This document shows positions 13,022 through 15,261 of a stretch of DNA of 15,261 bases, piece after piece. Under the pieces are notes generated by a model that searched no databases, was not told where the DNA came from, and saw nothing but the letters and a program-made list of their open reading frames with translations. Every line of letters starts with the position of its first letter. Position 1 is the first letter of the stretch. This DNA is from Parcubacteria group bacterium CG11_big_fil_rev_8_21_14_0_20_39_22. Its GTDB lineage: Bacteria; Patescibacteriota; Minisyncoccia; Phycocordibacterales; GCA-002787175. The stretch is from positions 1-15,261 of the forward strand of contig PCWC01000024.1 of assembly GCA_002787175.1 (NCBI GenBank), written 5' to 3'. Made by a program: the position numbers and the translations under genes.

Positions 13022-13081
13022 AGCATTGTTTTTAACGATATTTTGCGCCGAGACTTTAGACAGTTTCTGAGACAAAATAAA

Positions 13082-13109
13082 TGTCGGTTGTTCCGTAGAA
13101 CAACCGACA
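13082..13109 (-). terminator. 12-bp hairpin after the 44-aa ORF, probable terminator
   Basis: TGTCGGTTGTTC (13082-13093) pairs exactly with 13098-13109 around the loop CGTA. Read on the minus strand it is followed by ATTTATTTT, a T-rich tail. It lies 17 bases after the stop of the 44-residue ORF, and there is no other gene for it to serve. Confidence 0.65.
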
Positions 13110-13126
13110 GATGTGGCTTATAAAAG

Positions 13127-13261
13127 CTAATACAAAACTTTATAAACTATGTATAGGGAAATGCCTATCCAAAACATAATCGATATAGCTCTTACGGGCA
13201 ACATCCATTTATAAGTTTTGGTAGACCTTGTTCCCGAGTTTAAAGAATCCGAGGTTTTCAT
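13127..13261 (-). CDS. 44-aa single-pass membrane peptide, unknown function
   Basis: ATG at 13261 to TAG at 13129-13127 encodes 44 residues: a polar, Ser/Thr/Lys-rich start (MKTSDSLNSGTRSTKTYKW), then a hydrophobic segment of about 18-20 residues (from about LPVRAISIMFWIG to the end), then KVLY. I recognise no family. Support comes from context: a -10-like TATCCT (13275-13270) ends eight bases before ATG, as at the other leaderless genes, and a hairpin terminator follows 17 bases after the stop. Together these make a complete small transcription unit of about 190 bases. A small regulatory or toxin-like membrane peptide is possible, but nothing shows it. Confidence 0.5.
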   Translation of the reverse strand: MKTSDSLNSGTRSTKTYKWMLPVRAISIMFWIGISLYIVYKVLY

Positions 13262-13323
13262 CTTCACCAAGGATAGCACAGATTTAGAGAAATCAATATT
13301 ATTTTAGTCGAAATCGAGAGCTT

Positions 13324-14976
13324 CTATTCTTTTCTCAAATGTCTTAGAGAGTACTGCCAATCCCCATCAACCTTTTTGCCCGGGTTGAATATGTTGTCGG
13401 GATCAAAAATATCTTTTACTTGCTTAAAAAGTTTTATAATCTCCTCGCTATACATCATATCGAGAAAAGGAGTTCGTACGAGACCGTCATTATGCTCACC
13501 ACTTATAGAGCCGTCATACTCCTTTACTAAGGTATAAATTTCTTTTATCGAGTTGGTTATGATATCGGGCATTTCAGGGTCGGAGAGGTCAATAAGAGGT
13601 ATGATATGAAAATTGCCATCCCCGGGATGACCGGCAATGGTATAAATCAATTTGCTCCCGTATTTTTCAAGCACCGCGTTTACCTTCGGGAGAAATTCAG
13701 GCATATATTCTGGACGCACAATAATATCATCGACAAAAGCAGCAGCATATTTTCCCTTCACCTTACTATGAAGAAGGGCGAAGCTTTGCCTTCGTATAGT
13801 CCAATACTTTTCCTCTTCTTTTTTACTTTTTATAAGCCTTACTTCCACCGGAAATTGCTTGAGAGTTTCTTCGATCGAATTCATTGAATTCTTTAGGTCT
13901 TCCTTGTCATCGGAGCTAAGCTCGACGAGCATAACCATTTTTGGGAACCCTCCACGCAAGATCATCATAAGTTCGGGGATAAATTTAAGCCCCAAAGTTA
14001 TAATATTACCCTTCATCATTTTTATAAGTGACGGTAAAAATTTCATCGCAAGCCCCAAAGTCCTATCATCGTACGACTCTATACTTTGGGGTTTAAAAGG
14101 CAAAAGTGATTTTACGATAGCTGGTACGGAATTTAAATCTTTGGCAAAGACGACCACAAGTCGGGAATACTTTTTCTTTGGTACGAGAGAGAGTGTCGCC
14201 TCGGTTATTATTCCAAGTGTCCCTTGAGAACCAACAAAAAGTTTCTGCGGATTAAAAATCTCTCTATCCCAAATATCCCAAAGAGCATAACCTGCTGAAT
14301 TTTTTGAGACATTAGGTTTGGCATTTTTTACAGTATCGTAATTTTTTTCCAATAAGTCTTTTAGTTTTCTGTAAGCATTTCCAAGAAAACCACCTCCCTC
14401 TATTGTATTTTGAAGCTCGTCTCGAGATATAGGTTTTACCGTGTGCTCCTTGCCATCCGCTAAGACAATCTTAATTTCTTTCACATAATCGGCAGTTTTT
14501 CCGTAAATGAGTGTTTTCTCGCCACCCGAATTATTGGATACCATCCCGCCAATCGCACAATAGTCTTTAGACGCCGGATATGGTGGAAATAAGAGATTCC
14601 TTTGGTCGAGCTTTTTCTCTAAGTCTCTATAAAAGACTCCTGGCTCTAACGTAACGAAATCATTTGTAATCTCTTTTATCCGATTTAGATGCTCGGTACA
14701 AGAAAGAATAAGAGACTCCGAAAGTGGTCCGCCACTCATATCCGAACCAGCAGATCGGGCTGTAATCGACATCTCGGTTGCTCCGCGTTTTTTATTTTCA
14801 TCAACAAATCGAACAGATGCCTCCACATCCCGAGCTATCTTTGGAAACACGACTGCCGACGGTCTCACTTCAAATATGGAAGCATCAAGACCAAATTTTG
14901 TGAGAGTATCTTCATCAGTTTTAACCTCGCCTTCAACCAAACGCTTCAGTCCTTCAAAAGAATTTTTATTTTCCAT
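13324..14976 (-). CDS. FAD-binding oxidase of the GlcD / D-lactate dehydrogenase family
   Basis: This 550-residue flavoprotein has a PCMH-type FAD-binding domain: RPSAVVFPKIARDV (about 38-51), TARSAGSDMSGGPL (72-85), CAIGGMVSNNSGGEKTLIYG (140-159) and VGSQGTLGIITEATLSLVP (about 248-266). In the C-terminal substrate domain come AGHPGDGNFHI, GEHNDG and the terminal DIFDPDNIFNPGK, all typical of 2-hydroxyacid (glycolate or D-lactate) oxidoreductases. No Cys-rich iron-sulfur extension follows and no GlcE/GlcF partner is nearby, so the electron acceptor is unclear. It has its own -10-like TAGAAT nine bases before ATG. The exact substrate cannot be read from the sequence; D-lactate, from fermentative metabolism, is the natural guess. 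Confidence 0.85.
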   Translation of the reverse strand: MENKNSFEGLKRLVEGEVKTDEDTLTKFGLDASIFEVRPSAVVFPKIARDVEASVRFVDENKKRGATEMSITARSAGSDMSGGPLSESLILSCTEHLNRIKEITNDFVTLEPGVFYRDLEKKLDQRNLLFPPYPASKDYCAIGGMVSNNSGGEKTLIYGKTADYVKEIKIVLADGKEHTVKPISRDELQNTIEGGGFLGNAYRKLKDLLEKNYDTVKNAKPNVSKNSAGYALWDIWDREIFNPQKLFVGSQGTLGIITEATLSLVPKKKYSRLVVVFAKDLNSVPAIVKSLLPFKPQSIESYDDRTLGLAMKFLPSLIKMMKGNIITLGLKFIPELMMILRGGFPKMVMLVELSSDDKEDLKNSMNSIEETLKQFPVEVRLIKSKKEEEKYWTIRRQSFALLHSKVKGKYAAAFVDDIIVRPEYMPEFLPKVNAVLEKYGSKLIYTIAGHPGDGNFHIIPLIDLSDPEMPDIITNSIKEIYTLVKEYDGSISGEHNDGLVRTPFLDMMYSEEIIKLFKQVKDIFDPDNIFNPGKKVDGDWQYSLRHLRKE

Positions 14977-14985
14977 TATGATTAG

Positions 14986-14991
14986 ATTCTA
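14986..14991 (-). promoter_or_regulatory. -10-like hexamer TAGAAT before the FAD oxidase
   Basis: TAGAAT on the minus strand ends nine bases before the ATG at 14976, again leaving no space for a leader. No convincing -35 is seen. Confidence 0.45.
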
Positions 14992-15023
14992 TCACGACAA
15001 AAGTCAGATAATGGTGGACAACC

Positions 15024-15058
15024 GAGAACATAGAACATGTAACGTGTAGCACGGAACA
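15024..15058 (+). repeat. Class A heptads, five units
   Basis: Five in-phase 7-mers ending in AACA, AACG or AGCA (for example TGTAACG and TGTAGCA), followed by an A/T-rich TTTTTAATTTCC stretch, as in the other islands. This repeats the order heptads then A/T block seen at 89-145 and 11642-11698. Confidence 0.65.
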
Positions 15059-15121
15059 CGATAGGAGAATTTTTAATTTCCAATTTCGGGCTAAAGAAAC
15101 TTTTCGGGGGCTAAATATGCT

Positions 15122-15150
15122 AAAGTACCGCTATGTGTAGCGGTACTTTT
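15122..15150. terminator. 12-bp hairpin with short A and T flanks, possible bidirectional terminator
   Basis: AAAGTACCGCTA (15122-15133) pairs exactly with 15138-15149 around TGTG. On the plus strand it ends in TTTT; on the minus strand in TTT. It may end a gene lying to the right of the window, but the T-run is short. Confidence 0.5.
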
Positions 15151-15177
15151 AATATTATGAATTAAGATGAATCAAGA

Positions 15178-15250
15178 ACCCTGGGCTTACGCCACAGGGT
15201 ATGAAGACAGACGCTACGCGTCTGTCAGTCAAAGAGCGTAGCTCTTTGAC
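15178..15250. repeat. Three consecutive hairpins
   Basis: ACCCTGGGC/GCC(A)CAGGGT with loop TTAC (15178-15200, one bulged A), GACAGACGC/GCGTCTGTC with loop TAC (15206-15226), and GTCAAAGAGC/GCTCTTTGAC with loop GTA (15228-15250). They are 5 and 1 bases apart, and the two right-hand loops are reverse complements flanked by GC. No ORF is seen from 14977 to the window end. Confidence 0.7.
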
Positions 15251-15261
15251 CCGCATCCAGT

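Overview
The window looks like chromosomal DNA of a Candidate Phyla Radiation bacterium (Patescibacteria, most likely a parcubacterial lineage). The base composition is A/T-rich and the standard bacterial code is used. The recognisable proteins are ones often seen in such reduced genomes: a sigma-region-4/HARE-HTH protein, a membrane protein with the 'TTEELAT-hx-hPGG' signature, a minimal alkyltransferase and a divergent Ham1-type pyrophosphatase. This assignment is inferred from protein character; no rRNA or tRNA gene is present.

Every confidently called gene is on the minus strand. Read in the direction of transcription from the right edge they are: an FAD-linked oxidase (14976-13324); a 44-residue membrane peptide (13261-13127) ending in a hairpin; a Ham1-like pyrophosphatase (12854-12234); a 680-base repeat island; leucyl-tRNA synthetase (11556-8503); a sigma4/HARE-HTH regulator (8358-7327) closed by a 20-bp terminator; a membrane protein overlapping mltG by ATGA (7234-5972, 5975-4968); a repeat island; mnmA (4627-3482); a repeat island; then a compact cluster of an ATP-cone nuclease, a minimal MGMT-type alkyltransferase, a protein-isoaspartate methyltransferase and an HD phosphohydrolase (3020-569), followed by a two-helix membrane protein (493-275). 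The last cluster reads as damage repair and nucleotide housekeeping.

Three things stand out. First, the leucyl-tRNA synthetase carries about 180 extra residues at the mouth of its CP1 editing domain. They look like a complete RBBP9/YdeN-type alpha/beta hydrolase whose nucleophile serine is replaced by isoleucine, so a catalytically dead hydrolase sits inside a housekeeping enzyme. Second, the intergenic islands are built largely from degenerate heptanucleotide arrays (class A, TGTARCR; class D, CTAAMAN; class G, AGATTTN) in both orientations, mixed with perfect palindromes, two of which differ by compensating base changes. One A/T-rich repeat-like stretch has apparently entered the coding sequence of mnmA in frame. 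Third, genes that begin transcripts have a -10-like hexamer ending only 7-9 bases before ATG, and I see no Shine-Dalgarno sequence at the gene starts I checked. This points to leaderless transcription as the normal arrangement here.

There is no CRISPR array, integrase, transposase or phage gene. The unusual material is in repeats, RNA/DNA structure and protein architecture rather than in an obvious accessory island.
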